DNA from: Myroides odoratimimus
GTDB lineage: Bacteria; Bacteroidota; Bacteroidia; Flavobacteriales; Flavobacteriaceae
Reading direction: 5' to 3'
Assembly: GCF_030326305.1 (NCBI RefSeq)
Contig: NZ_JACAKB010000002.1
Coordinates: forward strand, 62,001-126,000
Length of the DNA: 64,000 nucleotides
This document shows, piece after piece, positions 34,227 to 42,793 of this stretch; the first letter of the stretch is position 1; the number at the start of each line of letters is the position of its first letter. Below the pieces are notes generated by a model that saw nothing but the letters and a program-made list of their open reading frames with translations, was not told where the DNA came from and made no database searches. The position numbers were made by a program, and so were the translations under genes.

Positions 34227-35720
34227 CTAATCTATTTTCTTCTTTGCCCAATTTAGGACATCTATATAGAGAATACTTCTTACATAGAATCTATTCTTAT
34301 AAAGTTCTTCAGTTTCTTTTACAAATCGCTCTAACACCGCCTTTTGATCTTTAATTGAAGCGCCCAATAGCCCTTCAAACAAACTCATAAAGGTATCATG
34401 TATCTGTGTTCTATTTTTCATCTTTTTCATCAAGGTTCTATTAGCTTTAATAAAGTCCTCATAATACTGATCATGTCCAGACTCATACTGCGCCATTAGA
34501 GACAAGATACGAGTATGAAATAGTAAATCTTCTTGTACAGAATAGTCATTTTTGCTCAAAATACGCTCTGTATAAGCAAGTGAGTCCTCATACTTCTTGT
34601 ACCCAAAATACAAAGAAGCTACTTTAAAATATAGAATATGGAAATGATGTTCATCAATCATATTTCTATATTCATTAATACCACGCTGTAATTGCTTTAC
34701 AAAAAGTAAACTTCCGTTATAAGTCTGCTGTATAAACTCTATATTCAACTTATTACTAAACTGTAATAAGAATCGCTGAGAATCAATATTCATAGACTGA
34801 GGGAAGCTCTCTAGAGCCAATTGTTCTTCTAATTTAGCATTCCAATAGATGTATTTATCCACAGATTTAAACAACAGTAAAATCTTAAATAGATAAGAAT
34901 TTCCTTTTAAATACCACACAGGATGACTCTGTATCATCTTAGGGTGTTCATAGAATAGCGTTACCCATAGCTTAGCATATTTATAAGCATTGTGGTAATC
35001 TTGAATTAAAAAACATAGCCACACATGCGCTTTAAAGTACCACAACTTCTCTCTAAAGTTAAGCATCTTCACATCTATATCTAGCAACTGATCACTAAAA
35101 CGGGTAATCAACTCTTGCTTATCTTCCTCGCTCTTAGCATACCCTGAGGTAAGCATCTCGTTATAGAACTTCAGCGATAGATTAGACAGTTTGGTTGCAT
35201 AATAGTTTTGTATAATCAGGTCATTAGACTGTGCGATAAGCTCATCAGCACGCCCTGTAATACTACGAGTGATATACTGAGATTCGATTACCTTTTCTAG
35301 TTCTATAATCTCTAAGGCAAGGCTCTTCTCTTCTACATCTAAAGCAATTTGTTTTGCCTTGTCCAATATTTTTAAACCTTGTTTATGCAAGCCTTTTTGA
35401 TATAAAATGGTAGCAAAATCTAATTGCTCACGTATCTGTATTCTTACATTTTTCTTACTGGGATTCATGCGAAGACTAGCCAAAATAGCTTTATACAGAT
35501 TTGCTTTTAAGTTAGATAGTTGTTGTTTACTTGTTATCTTCTGTCTGAGAATAACTTGTTCATCGTATTCCTCCATCTTATCCATGGCATTAAACAAAGA
35601 GATGAATTTAGCATCTGCATTATTCTGCAACCTATTCACATATAAAGTAAATTGACGTTTCTCTGACCTTGTCAAAGATTTTATCAATATAAATAACCAG
35701 TCTTTTCCCCAATTTGACAT
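34227..35720 (-). CDS. Conserved helical protein of unknown function
   Basis: 497 residues, cytoplasmic, nearly all helical with TPR-like spacing (LYQKGLHKQGLKILDKAKQI, YEDSLAYTERILSKN). It opens with WLFILIKSLTRSEKRQFTLYV. I recognise it only as a type of large helical protein that Flavobacteriaceae carry, without known function. It is divergent from leuA, 145 bases away, and ends before the riboswitch transcript. Single gene. Confidence 0.75.
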   Translation of the reverse strand: MSNWGKDWLFILIKSLTRSEKRQFTLYVNRLQNNADAKFISLFNAMDKMEEYDEQVILRQKITSKQQLSNLKANLYKAILASLRMNPSKKNVRIQIREQLDFATILYQKGLHKQGLKILDKAKQIALDVEEKSLALEIIELEKVIESQYITRSITGRADELIAQSNDLIIQNYYATKLSNLSLKFYNEMLTSGYAKSEEDKQELITRFSDQLLDIDVKMLNFREKLWYFKAHVWLCFLIQDYHNAYKYAKLWVTLFYEHPKMIQSHPVWYLKGNSYLFKILLLFKSVDKYIYWNAKLEEQLALESFPQSMNIDSQRFLLQFSNKLNIEFIQQTYNGSLLFVKQLQRGINEYRNMIDEHHFHILYFKVASLYFGYKKYEDSLAYTERILSKNDYSVQEDLLFHTRILSLMAQYESGHDQYYEDFIKANRTLMKKMKNRTQIHDTFMSLFEGLLGASIKDQKAVLERFVKETEELYKNRFYVRSILYIDVLNWAKKKID

Positions 35721-35865
35721 TGTAATAAAAAATATTTTAACAAACTAAAAAACAACAACTTAGGTATTGAAATCAGTTTTTTAACATTGTAGTTTTTGTT
35801 TTTTTGATAAAGTTAACAAAAAGCTTTTATACACTTTTGTTTAAAGTTATTTAAAAACATAAAAT

Positions 35866-37041
35866 ATGAAAACTGAAAAGATTGAGATTTTTGACACCAC
35901 ATTAAGAGACGGAGAACAAGTACCTGGTTGTAAACTAGATAAACAACAAAAGTTGGCTATTGCTCAGCAACTCGATGAATTAGGTGTTGATGTAATTGAG
36001 GCAGGTTTTCCTATTTCCAGTCCTGGTGACTTTGAGGCTGTTCAGGCGATTAGTAAAATCGTTAAAAACGCTAAAATATGTGCACTTACTCGTGCGAATA
36101 CGAAAGATATAGATTCGGCAGCTAAAGCACTAGAGTATGCACAGAGACCAAGAATACACACCGGTATCGGTACATCTGACTCACATATAAAATATAAGTT
36201 TAACTCTACACAAGAGGCTATTATAGATCGTGCAGCAGAAGCTGTAGCTTATGCTAAAAAATATGTGCATGATGTAGAGTTCTACGCTGAAGATGCTGGA
36301 AGAACAGATAATGCTTATCTAGCGAAAGTATGTGAAGCAGTAATCCAAGCTGGGGTGACAGTGATCAATATTCCGGATACTACGGGATACTGCCTACCTA
36401 CAGATTATGGAAACAAAATCAAGTATCTAAGAGATCATGTCAGAGGAATAGAGAACGTCATCCTATCATGTCATTGTCACAATGATCTAGGAATGGCAAC
36501 AGCTAATTCTATAGCCGGAATAATCAATGGTGCTAGACAGATAGAATGTACGATCAACGGTATAGGTGAACGTGCAGGTAATACTGCTCTAGAGGAAGTG
36601 GTCATGATTTTAAAACAACATGAAAATCTAGGCTTTCATACTGATATCAATACAACGATGTTAAATCACTTAAGTCAGCTTACCTCTTCTACGATGGGAA
36701 TGGTAGTACAGCCGAATAAAGCTATCGTAGGTGCAAATGCCTTTGCTCACAGTTCTGGTATTCATCAAGATGGAGTGATTAAACGACGAGATACTTATGA
36801 GATTATAGATCCTAAAGATGTGGGTATAGATGCTTCTTCTATCATTCTAACAGCACGTAGTGGTAGGTCAGCTTTAGCATATCGCTTCAAGAATATCGGA
36901 TATGATGTAACTAAAACTGAACTAGATACTTTATACGAATATTTCTTAGGCGTAGCAGATACTAAAAAAGAAGTAACTGAAGTAGACTTATTTGCTATCA
37001 TGAATATGTACACACAAAACCAGATTATTAAACACGCCTAA
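35866..37041 (+). CDS. leuA: 2-isopropylmalate synthase, short form
   Basis: Condenses 2-oxoisovalerate with acetyl-CoA, the first committed step to leucine. The (beta-alpha)8 catalytic domain is intact: [13 protein letters not shown] at the N-terminus, the metal-binding [30 protein letters not shown], and HSSGIHQDG. The protein stops after 391 residues, so the C-terminal leucine-binding regulatory domain of the roughly 520-residue enzymes is missing; feedback control by that domain is therefore impossible. First gene of leuACDB, 13 bases before leuC. The upstream T-rich region contains TTTG elements but no clean promoter pair. Confidence 0.93.
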   Translation: MKTEKIEIFDTTLRDGEQVPGCKLDKQQKLAIAQQLDELGVDVIEAGFPISSPGDFEAVQAISKIVKNAKICALTRANTKDIDSAAKALEYAQRPRIHTGIGTSDSHIKYKFNSTQEAIIDRAAEAVAYAKKYVHDVEFYAEDAGRTDNAYLAKVCEAVIQAGVTVINIPDTTGYCLPTDYGNKIKYLRDHVRGIENVILSCHCHNDLGMATANSIAGIINGARQIECTINGIGERAGNTALEEVVMILKQHENLGFHTDINTTMLNHLSQLTSSTMGMVVQPNKAIVGANAFAHSSGIHQDGVIKRRDTYEIIDPKDVGIDASSIILTARSGRSALAYRFKNIGYDVTKTELDTLYEYFLGVADTKKEVTEVDLFAIMNMYTQNQIIKHA

Positions 37042-37054
37042 ACAAACAAAGAAA

Positions 37055-38458
37055 ATGAATAAAACACCAAAAACATTATTTGACAAGGTATGGGATGCCC
37101 ATGTCGTAGAAAGTATTGAGAACGGTCCGGATATATTATATATAGATAAGCATCTAATTCATGAGGTAACGAGTCCACAAGCCTTTGATGAACTAAAGAA
37201 GAGAGATATCCCTGTCTTTAGACCACAACAAATCATCGCTACTGTGGATCACAATGTACCTACTCTAAATCAAGAATTACCAATAAAAGATCCTTTATCA
37301 AAACAGCAAGTAGAACAATTAGCAATTAACTGTAAGGAAAACAACATTACTTACTATGATTTAGGACATCCATACCAAGGGATAGTGCATATTATCGCGC
37401 CCGAACTTGGTATTACTCAGCCAGGTATGAGTATGGTCTGCGGAGACAGTCATACTTCTACTCATGGCGCATTTGGAACCATTGCATTTGGTATTGGAAC
37501 CAGCCAAGTAGCACAAGTATTCGCTAGTCAATGTATCTTAATGAATAAGCCTAAGACTATGCGTATCACCGTAAGTGGTAAACTTAATACCCACGTACAG
37601 CCAAAAGATGTGATCTTATATATCATCTCTCAAGTAGGTACAGATGCAGGTACAGGATACTTCTGTGAATATGCTGGTAACGTATTTGAAGAGATGAGTA
37701 TGGAAGGGAGAATGACTGTATGTAATATGAGTATAGAGATGGGAGCACGTGGAGGAATGATAGCTCCTGATGAGACTACCTTTGACTATGTAAAAGGTAA
37801 AACCTTTGCGCCTCAAGGAGAAGAATGGAATCAAAAAGTAGCATATTGGCAGACGCTACCAACAGATAAAGATGCAAAATTCGACTGTGAGTATCACTTC
37901 AATGCTGAAGATATAAAGCCGATGATTACTTATGGTACTAACCCAAGTATGGGAATAGACATAGATACGTTCATTCCATTCAATAAAAATGAGTCTGAAG
38001 AGAAGGCTCTTAATTATATGGGGTTAATACCTGGTCAGGCTATTGATACGATACCGATTAAACACGTTTTTATAGGTAGTTGTACGAATGCGAGAATAGA
38101 AGACTTTAGAGTAGCTGCTTCTTATATTAAAGGAAAACAAATTTCTAAAAACATCAATGCGTTAATAGTACCTGGTTCACAGAAAGTAGTGGCTCAGATT
38201 AAAGAAGAAGGACTAGATACAGTGTTCCAAGAAGCTGGTTTTATCATTAGACAGCCAGGCTGCTCTGCCTGTCTAGCAATGAACGAAGACAAAATACCTT
38301 CAGGTGAATTCTGTGTATCTACATCGAATAGAAACTTCGAAGGAAGACAAGGACAAGGAGCTCGCACTTTATTAGCAAGCCCTTTGACTGCCGCTATCGT
38401 AGCTGTAGAAGGAAAGATTACTTACTCTAAAATGAATGAATATGCAAGCCTTAACTAA
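37055..38458 (+). CDS. leuC: 3-isopropylmalate dehydratase large subunit
   Basis: 467 residues, aconitase family, isomerising 2- to 3-isopropylmalate with a [4Fe-4S] cluster. Cluster cysteines are in [13 protein letters not shown] and [13 protein letters not shown]. The conserved [15 protein letters not shown] motif is present near residue 130. Works as a heterodimer with LeuD, whose gene overlaps its 3' end. Normal length and complete. Confidence 0.96.
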   Translation: MNKTPKTLFDKVWDAHVVESIENGPDILYIDKHLIHEVTSPQAFDELKKRDIPVFRPQQIIATVDHNVPTLNQELPIKDPLSKQQVEQLAINCKENNITYYDLGHPYQGIVHIIAPELGITQPGMSMVCGDSHTSTHGAFGTIAFGIGTSQVAQVFASQCILMNKPKTMRITVSGKLNTHVQPKDVILYIISQVGTDAGTGYFCEYAGNVFEEMSMEGRMTVCNMSIEMGARGGMIAPDETTFDYVKGKTFAPQGEEWNQKVAYWQTLPTDKDAKFDCEYHFNAEDIKPMITYGTNPSMGIDIDTFIPFNKNESEEKALNYMGLIPGQAIDTIPIKHVFIGSCTNARIEDFRVAASYIKGKQISKNINALIVPGSQKVVAQIKEEGLDTVFQEAGFIIRQPGCSACLAMNEDKIPSGEFCVSTSNRNFEGRQGQGARTLLASPLTAAIVAVEGKITYSKMNEYASLN

Positions 38459-39026
38459 GATAACATCTACTGCTACTCCATTAGCAATAGAAAATATAGA
38501 TACAGATCAGATTATACCTGCTCGCTTCTTAAAAAGTATAAACAGAGAGGGCTTTGGTGATAATCTATTTAGAGACTGGAGATACAACAATGATGGCAGT
38601 GAGAAAAAAGACTTCTCTCTAAACAATCCTAAATACTCTGGTGAGATATTAATAGCTGGTAACAATTTTGGGTGTGGGAGTAGTAGAGAACACGCAGCAT
38701 GGGCATTATCTGATTATGGCTTTAAGGTCATTGTGAGTAGTTACTTTGCAGATATCTTTAAAACGAATGCGCTAAACAATGGTGTACTTCCTATTATGGT
38801 AAGTAAAGAATACCTCTCTTACTTATTTAATGAAGTACAAAACAATCCTAGTGTACAGATAGATGTAGATGTAGAACAACAATCTATTACTGTCAATAAT
38901 CAAAAAGAACACTACGAACTAGATCCTTATAAGAAAATCTGCTTATTAAATGGTTATGATGATATAGACTTCTTAATTGCTAAAAAGGATGCAATAAAAT
39001 CCTTTGAACAAACTAAATCTTACTAG
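38436..39026 (+). CDS. leuD: 3-isopropylmalate dehydratase small subunit
   Basis: 196 residues, swivelling domain partner of LeuC. Visible motifs are [16 protein letters not shown] near the N-terminus and [14 protein letters not shown]. The start overlaps the leuC end by 23 bases (or 17 if the second ATG at 38442 is used), which suggests coupled translation of the two subunits in fixed ratio. Confidence 0.95.
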   Translation: MNMQALTKITSTATPLAIENIDTDQIIPARFLKSINREGFGDNLFRDWRYNNDGSEKKDFSLNNPKYSGEILIAGNNFGCGSSREHAAWALSDYGFKVIVSSYFADIFKTNALNNGVLPIMVSKEYLSYLFNEVQNNPSVQIDVDVEQQSITVNNQKEHYELDPYKKICLLNGYDDIDFLIAKKDAIKSFEQTKSY

Positions 39027-39028
39027 AC

Positions 39029-40147
39029 ATGATAAATAAATACAATATAGCTGTATTATCAGGAGATGGCATAGGCCCAGAGGTAATCCACGAGACAATA
39101 AAAGTATTAAACGCAGCGGCACAGACCTATGTATTCCAATTACAATATCACGAAGCACTAATCGGAGCTATTGCTATAGATGAAACAAATAATCCTTTGC
39201 CACAGGAAACATTAGCTAAATGCAAGGCTTCGGATGCTGTGCTTTTTGGCGCTATTGGGGATCCTAAATACGATAATGATCCTTCTGCAAAGATACGTCC
39301 TGAACAAGGATTACTTGCTCTTAGAAAAGAATTAGGCCTTTATGCTAATGTACGCCCTGTAAAAGCGTATCAAAAGTTAATCAATAAAAGTCCTTTAAAA
39401 GAAAACATCATTCAGGGAACTGATATGGTAATTTATAGAGAATTAATTAGTGGTATCTACTTCGGAGACAAAAGCACTTCTGCTGACGGTAAGTCAGCAG
39501 TAGATATCTGTTCGTATCATCAGGATGAAATAGAAAGCATCGCTCGTCTAGCTTTTAAAACAGCTAAACAACGAAATAATAAAGTTACACTTATAGATAA
39601 AGCGAATGTATTAGAGACTTCTAGACTATGGAGAAAAGTAGTAAAGACTATTGCTATGGAGTTCCCAGAAGTTGAACTAGATTTTATGTTTGTAGATAAT
39701 GCTGCTATGCAATTAATCTTAAACCCAAAACAGTTTGACGTTATCCTAACAGAAAATATGTTTGGAGATATTATTTCAGATGAAGCTAGTGTAATCGGTG
39801 GTTCTATTGGCTTATTGCCTTCTGCATCTATCGGAGAAGAAAGTGCATTATTCGAACCTATTCACGGTTCTTATCCACAAGCAAAAGGGTTGGGTATCGC
39901 TAATCCTATTGCTTCTATACTAAGTGGAGCCATGATGTTAGAACATTTAGGTGAACACGAAGCTGCAGAAGCTATAGAGGATGCAGTATTACACTGTATT
40001 AATGCAGGTGTATTAACTACTGACTTAGACAAGACTTCTAAGTTTATTACATCTGACATCGGTGATTATATTTGTAATCATATACGATACAGAACAGGAT
40101 ATAGATATAAAGATAATATCCCATATCACAAATCAACGATTATATAA
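39029..40147 (+). CDS. leuB: 3-isopropylmalate dehydrogenase
   Basis: 372 residues, NAD-dependent oxidative decarboxylation of 3-isopropylmalate. Family motifs: LSGDGIGPEVI at the N-terminus, LRKELGLYANVRPVK, VIYRELISGIYFG, VDNAAMQLILNPKQFDVILTEN (split at residue 230) and the ends EPIHGSYPQAKG and NPIASILSGAMML. It starts two bases after leuD and is the last gene of the operon. Confidence 0.96.
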   Translation: MINKYNIAVLSGDGIGPEVIHETIKVLNAAAQTYVFQLQYHEALIGAIAIDETNNPLPQETLAKCKASDAVLFGAIGDPKYDNDPSAKIRPEQGLLALRKELGLYANVRPVKAYQKLINKSPLKENIIQGTDMVIYRELISGIYFGDKSTSADGKSAVDICSYHQDEIESIARLAFKTAKQRNNKVTLIDKANVLETSRLWRKVVKTIAMEFPEVELDFMFVDNAAMQLILNPKQFDVILTENMFGDIISDEASVIGGSIGLLPSASIGEESALFEPIHGSYPQAKGLGIANPIASILSGAMMLEHLGEHEAAEAIEDAVLHCINAGVLTTDLDKTSKFITSDIGDYICNHIRYRTGYRYKDNIPYHKSTII

Positions 40148-40178
40148 ATAGTAAATAGCTCCTTAGTGGAGCTCTTTA

Positions 40179-42227
40179 CTATTTCGTTCTACTCATTTGA
40201 TGAGCTTGTATATCTTCGTATATTTTTATCGTCTGCATAGTAGTAAAAGTCTTCATTTTACTCAGCATATATTGTCCATGCTCTCCCAATTCTGGTTGTA
40301 CTTTCAGTTTTCGCTTATCACTTCCTACCCAAGTATAATAATACGGTTTATCATTCTCAATCGCTACTACCCCTAAAGAATCGGCTATATAGTTATAATC
40401 ATTAAGAGCGAATCTGTAAGGCTCAGTACTACAGAACAGATTATCTCCTGTATATTTATAATTCGCATCAGATAAACTTAGATTAAATATAGTAGGAAAA
40501 ATATCTTTATGTGAAGCTAAAACATGTTCATCAAAAAAGGCTGGTTTATACTTCTCTGGTATATAAAACAGAATGGGTACACTTCTCTTCATAAAACTAT
40601 CCTCTGCTGTATATTCAAACACCTGTCTAATATTATGATCTCCTGAAGCCACTATAATAGTATTCTCACCATAAGGTGACTCTTTTATCATCCTAATCAA
40701 TCTAGCTAACTCAGAAGCAGCATATTGATGAGAAGCAAAATTAGCATAAGCTGTAGCTTCATCTACTCTTATATTTTTTCTGACTTCTTCTGGCATTCTA
40801 ATCGGTTGTACTTTAAAATTGTTTGGTACCTCAAAAGGAGTATGATTACTAATCGTCAAACCAAAGATAAACTTAGGTTTATTATCTCTTTTCTTTAATG
40901 TATTAAAAATATAATCAAACAAATAGCCATCGTGTACCCCCCATGCAAACTGTTCTGCTTTAGGATTAAACTCTAAGATGGCATTATTTCCTTCCAAATG
41001 ATCAAAATGTTGTTGCTCTAACATCTTATCAATATTCCTCCAGGATAAATTAGCTCCTGTTAAAAAATAAGTTTCATATCCGTTCTCTTTAAAAGGAATG
41101 GCTACCGATGTACTAAAAGGTGTATCAAAATAAACAGACTGAGAAATAATGGTCTTAGGAGTACCAATAATAAAATTTTCTAAAGTCTGAATAGTTCCAT
41201 TAAATGCAGACATAGCATTCTTAAAGTAATACAGATTAGGTAACTCATCTTTTAAGTCCCCTATCAAATTAAACTCCTTAGTATTCATCTCAAAATAATG
41301 ATTACTCATACTTTCCATCTGAAGAAATATGACATTAGGAGGGTTCTTTTCTAAAAAAACATTATGAGCAGTTTTAGTAGTAAGGTCATTATTAAAAAGC
41401 ACTTCTCTTGTCTCTAAATATGCTCGATGAATATCGTCTATCGTGCTAAAGCCTGAGTTAACTATTTCTTTTTCAATATCAGGTACAATTATATTATCCT
41501 TTCGTTCTGAATTAGCAAATTTCAGACTGTAGATAGCATTATACCCTAATGAGTTGACAAATTCATTTGTAGAAACATTCGTATGCTCACGACGCAAAGT
41601 AAACTCTCCTAAAGAACCACGCATTCCTATAAAAAACAGAGGTATTACTAGTAATAATAAGTAATCTATCTTTCTGATAGTAGACTTACTTTTACTTCTG
41701 ACATAACGATTGACTATAAATCTATATATTCCTATCAAACATAAAATAACACTAATATATAGAGCTATAATCTTCAAAATAGGATAGTCATTCCACACAG
41801 AGTCTAATACTGCTGAAGTATCATCATAAAAAATACCAAAAAACAATAAATTGATATGGGATTGAAAGAATTGATAAAAGTAAAAATCAATTATAATAAG
41901 CGATAGAAATAAAACTAAAACTACAGATAAAATGATAAAAGAAAAATTATTATAAATCTTTAAAAATTTGCTAGACCTTTTCTTAGAAATAAATAATGAA
42001 GCTATCCAAAATAACAATAAAGGTAAAAAACCGTAACAAACAGCAGATACATCAAATCTACTCCCTGCTATAAACGCCTTCAATACACTACCTTTTATCT
42101 CAGCTAATTCTTCAAAATTTCCATAAGTAAACAAGAAAAAAAGTCTACTAGAAAGAAAAACCAAAAAGAAGAATACAAAATACACTCCAGTTATCTTAAG
42201 TACTCTCTTATATAAATCTATATTCAT
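40179..42227 (-). CDS. LTA-synthase-like sulfatase-family transferase
   Basis: About 682 residues. Five N-terminal membrane helices (roughly residues 10-210) are followed by an extracytoplasmic sulfatase-fold domain (about 300-620) with FLQMESMSNH, the probable catalytic Thr in NGTIQTLENFIIG and the metal motif ASGDHNIRQ. Such enzymes move phosphoglycerol or similar groups from lipids; in Gram-negative bacteria they modify periplasmic glycans or lipids. I start at ATG 42227 because a longer frame begins at a TTG (42269) upstream of the -7 box. Confidence 0.85.
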   Translation of the reverse strand: MNIDLYKRVLKITGVYFVFFFLVFLSSRLFFLFTYGNFEELAEIKGSVLKAFIAGSRFDVSAVCYGFLPLLLFWIASLFISKKRSSKFLKIYNNFSFIILSVVLVLFLSLIIIDFYFYQFFQSHINLLFFGIFYDDTSAVLDSVWNDYPILKIIALYISVILCLIGIYRFIVNRYVRSKSKSTIRKIDYLLLLVIPLFFIGMRGSLGEFTLRREHTNVSTNEFVNSLGYNAIYSLKFANSERKDNIIVPDIEKEIVNSGFSTIDDIHRAYLETREVLFNNDLTTKTAHNVFLEKNPPNVIFLQMESMSNHYFEMNTKEFNLIGDLKDELPNLYYFKNAMSAFNGTIQTLENFIIGTPKTIISQSVYFDTPFSTSVAIPFKENGYETYFLTGANLSWRNIDKMLEQQHFDHLEGNNAILEFNPKAEQFAWGVHDGYLFDYIFNTLKKRDNKPKFIFGLTISNHTPFEVPNNFKVQPIRMPEEVRKNIRVDEATAYANFASHQYAASELARLIRMIKESPYGENTIIVASGDHNIRQVFEYTAEDSFMKRSVPILFYIPEKYKPAFFDEHVLASHKDIFPTIFNLSLSDANYKYTGDNLFCSTEPYRFALNDYNYIADSLGVVAIENDKPYYYTWVGSDKRKLKVQPELGEHGQYMLSKMKTFTTMQTIKIYEDIQAHQMSRTK

Positions 42228-42257
42228 AATCACTATTCTTAAATAATTATCAATGCG

Positions 42258-42265
42258 CAAAACTA
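42258..42265 (-). promoter_or_regulatory. -7 box of the LTA-synthase-like gene
   Basis: TAGTTTTG on the minus strand, 31 bases before the ATG at 42227. Confidence 0.5.
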
Positions 42266-42377
42266 GCAAATAAGTTTACAATAAATTAACATTTTTATAA
42301 TTTTTAAATAATATTGAAGTTATATTCCTGCATTCTAAAGTAAAAGAAAGAAGTTTGAAAATATTTTTCAAAAACGT

Positions 42378-42409
42378 TTTGTAAGAGTAAAAAGACTTTT
42401 ATATATTTG
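42378..42409 (+). promoter_or_regulatory. rpmH promoter, both Bacteroidota boxes
   Basis: TTTG at 42378-42381, then 20 bases, then TATATTTG at 42402-42409. This is the full -33/-7 pattern of Bacteroidota housekeeping promoters, 75 bases before the rpmH ATG. Confidence 0.85.
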
Positions 42410-42484
42410 CACTCGGTTTTTAAGCAACAGCTAATTCAAATAAACCAGTTAGATTAGTAAAATTAAGATTTAAAGATAAAAGCA

Positions 42485-42646
42485 ATGAGCAAAAGAACGT
42501 TTCAACCATCGAATAGAAAAAGAAGAAACAAGCATGGTTTCATGGATAGAATGTCTACTCCTAACGGTAGAAAAGTATTAGCTGCTAGAAGAGCTAAAGG
42601 AAGACATAAATTGACTGTTTCTTGTGAAACAAGACATAAAAAATAA
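42485..42646 (+). CDS. rpmH: 50S ribosomal protein L34
   Basis: 53 residues, starting [19 protein letters not shown] and continuing [19 protein letters not shown], the universally conserved L34 sequence. Very basic. It is part of the large ribosomal subunit. A strong promoter with both boxes lies upstream and a terminator follows, so it is its own transcript here; the usual neighbour rnpA is not next to it. Confidence 0.98.
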   Translation: MSKRTFQPSNRKRRNKHGFMDRMSTPNGRKVLAARRAKGRHKLTVSCETRHKK

Positions 42647-42666
42647 TGTTTGATTCAAACATAAAT

Positions 42667-42700
42667 AAAGGTGTTACTATTAGTTGTAACGCCTTTTTTT
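42667..42700 (+). terminator. Terminator of rpmH
   Basis: AAAGGTGTTAC and GTAACGCCTTT pair with one G-T wobble, followed by a run of T. Confidence 0.85.
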
Positions 42701-42793
42701 ATACTTTGTCGTAAAACATACCATCTATCACACACAACAACACTAAACTTACTTCATTCACAACGAAGTATTTAACATAACAACACAATTAAA

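Noticed and set aside
35803-35839. TTTG and CACTTTTG as the leuA promoter
   Set aside because: Spacing of 25 and a mismatch in the -7 box make it too weak to list.
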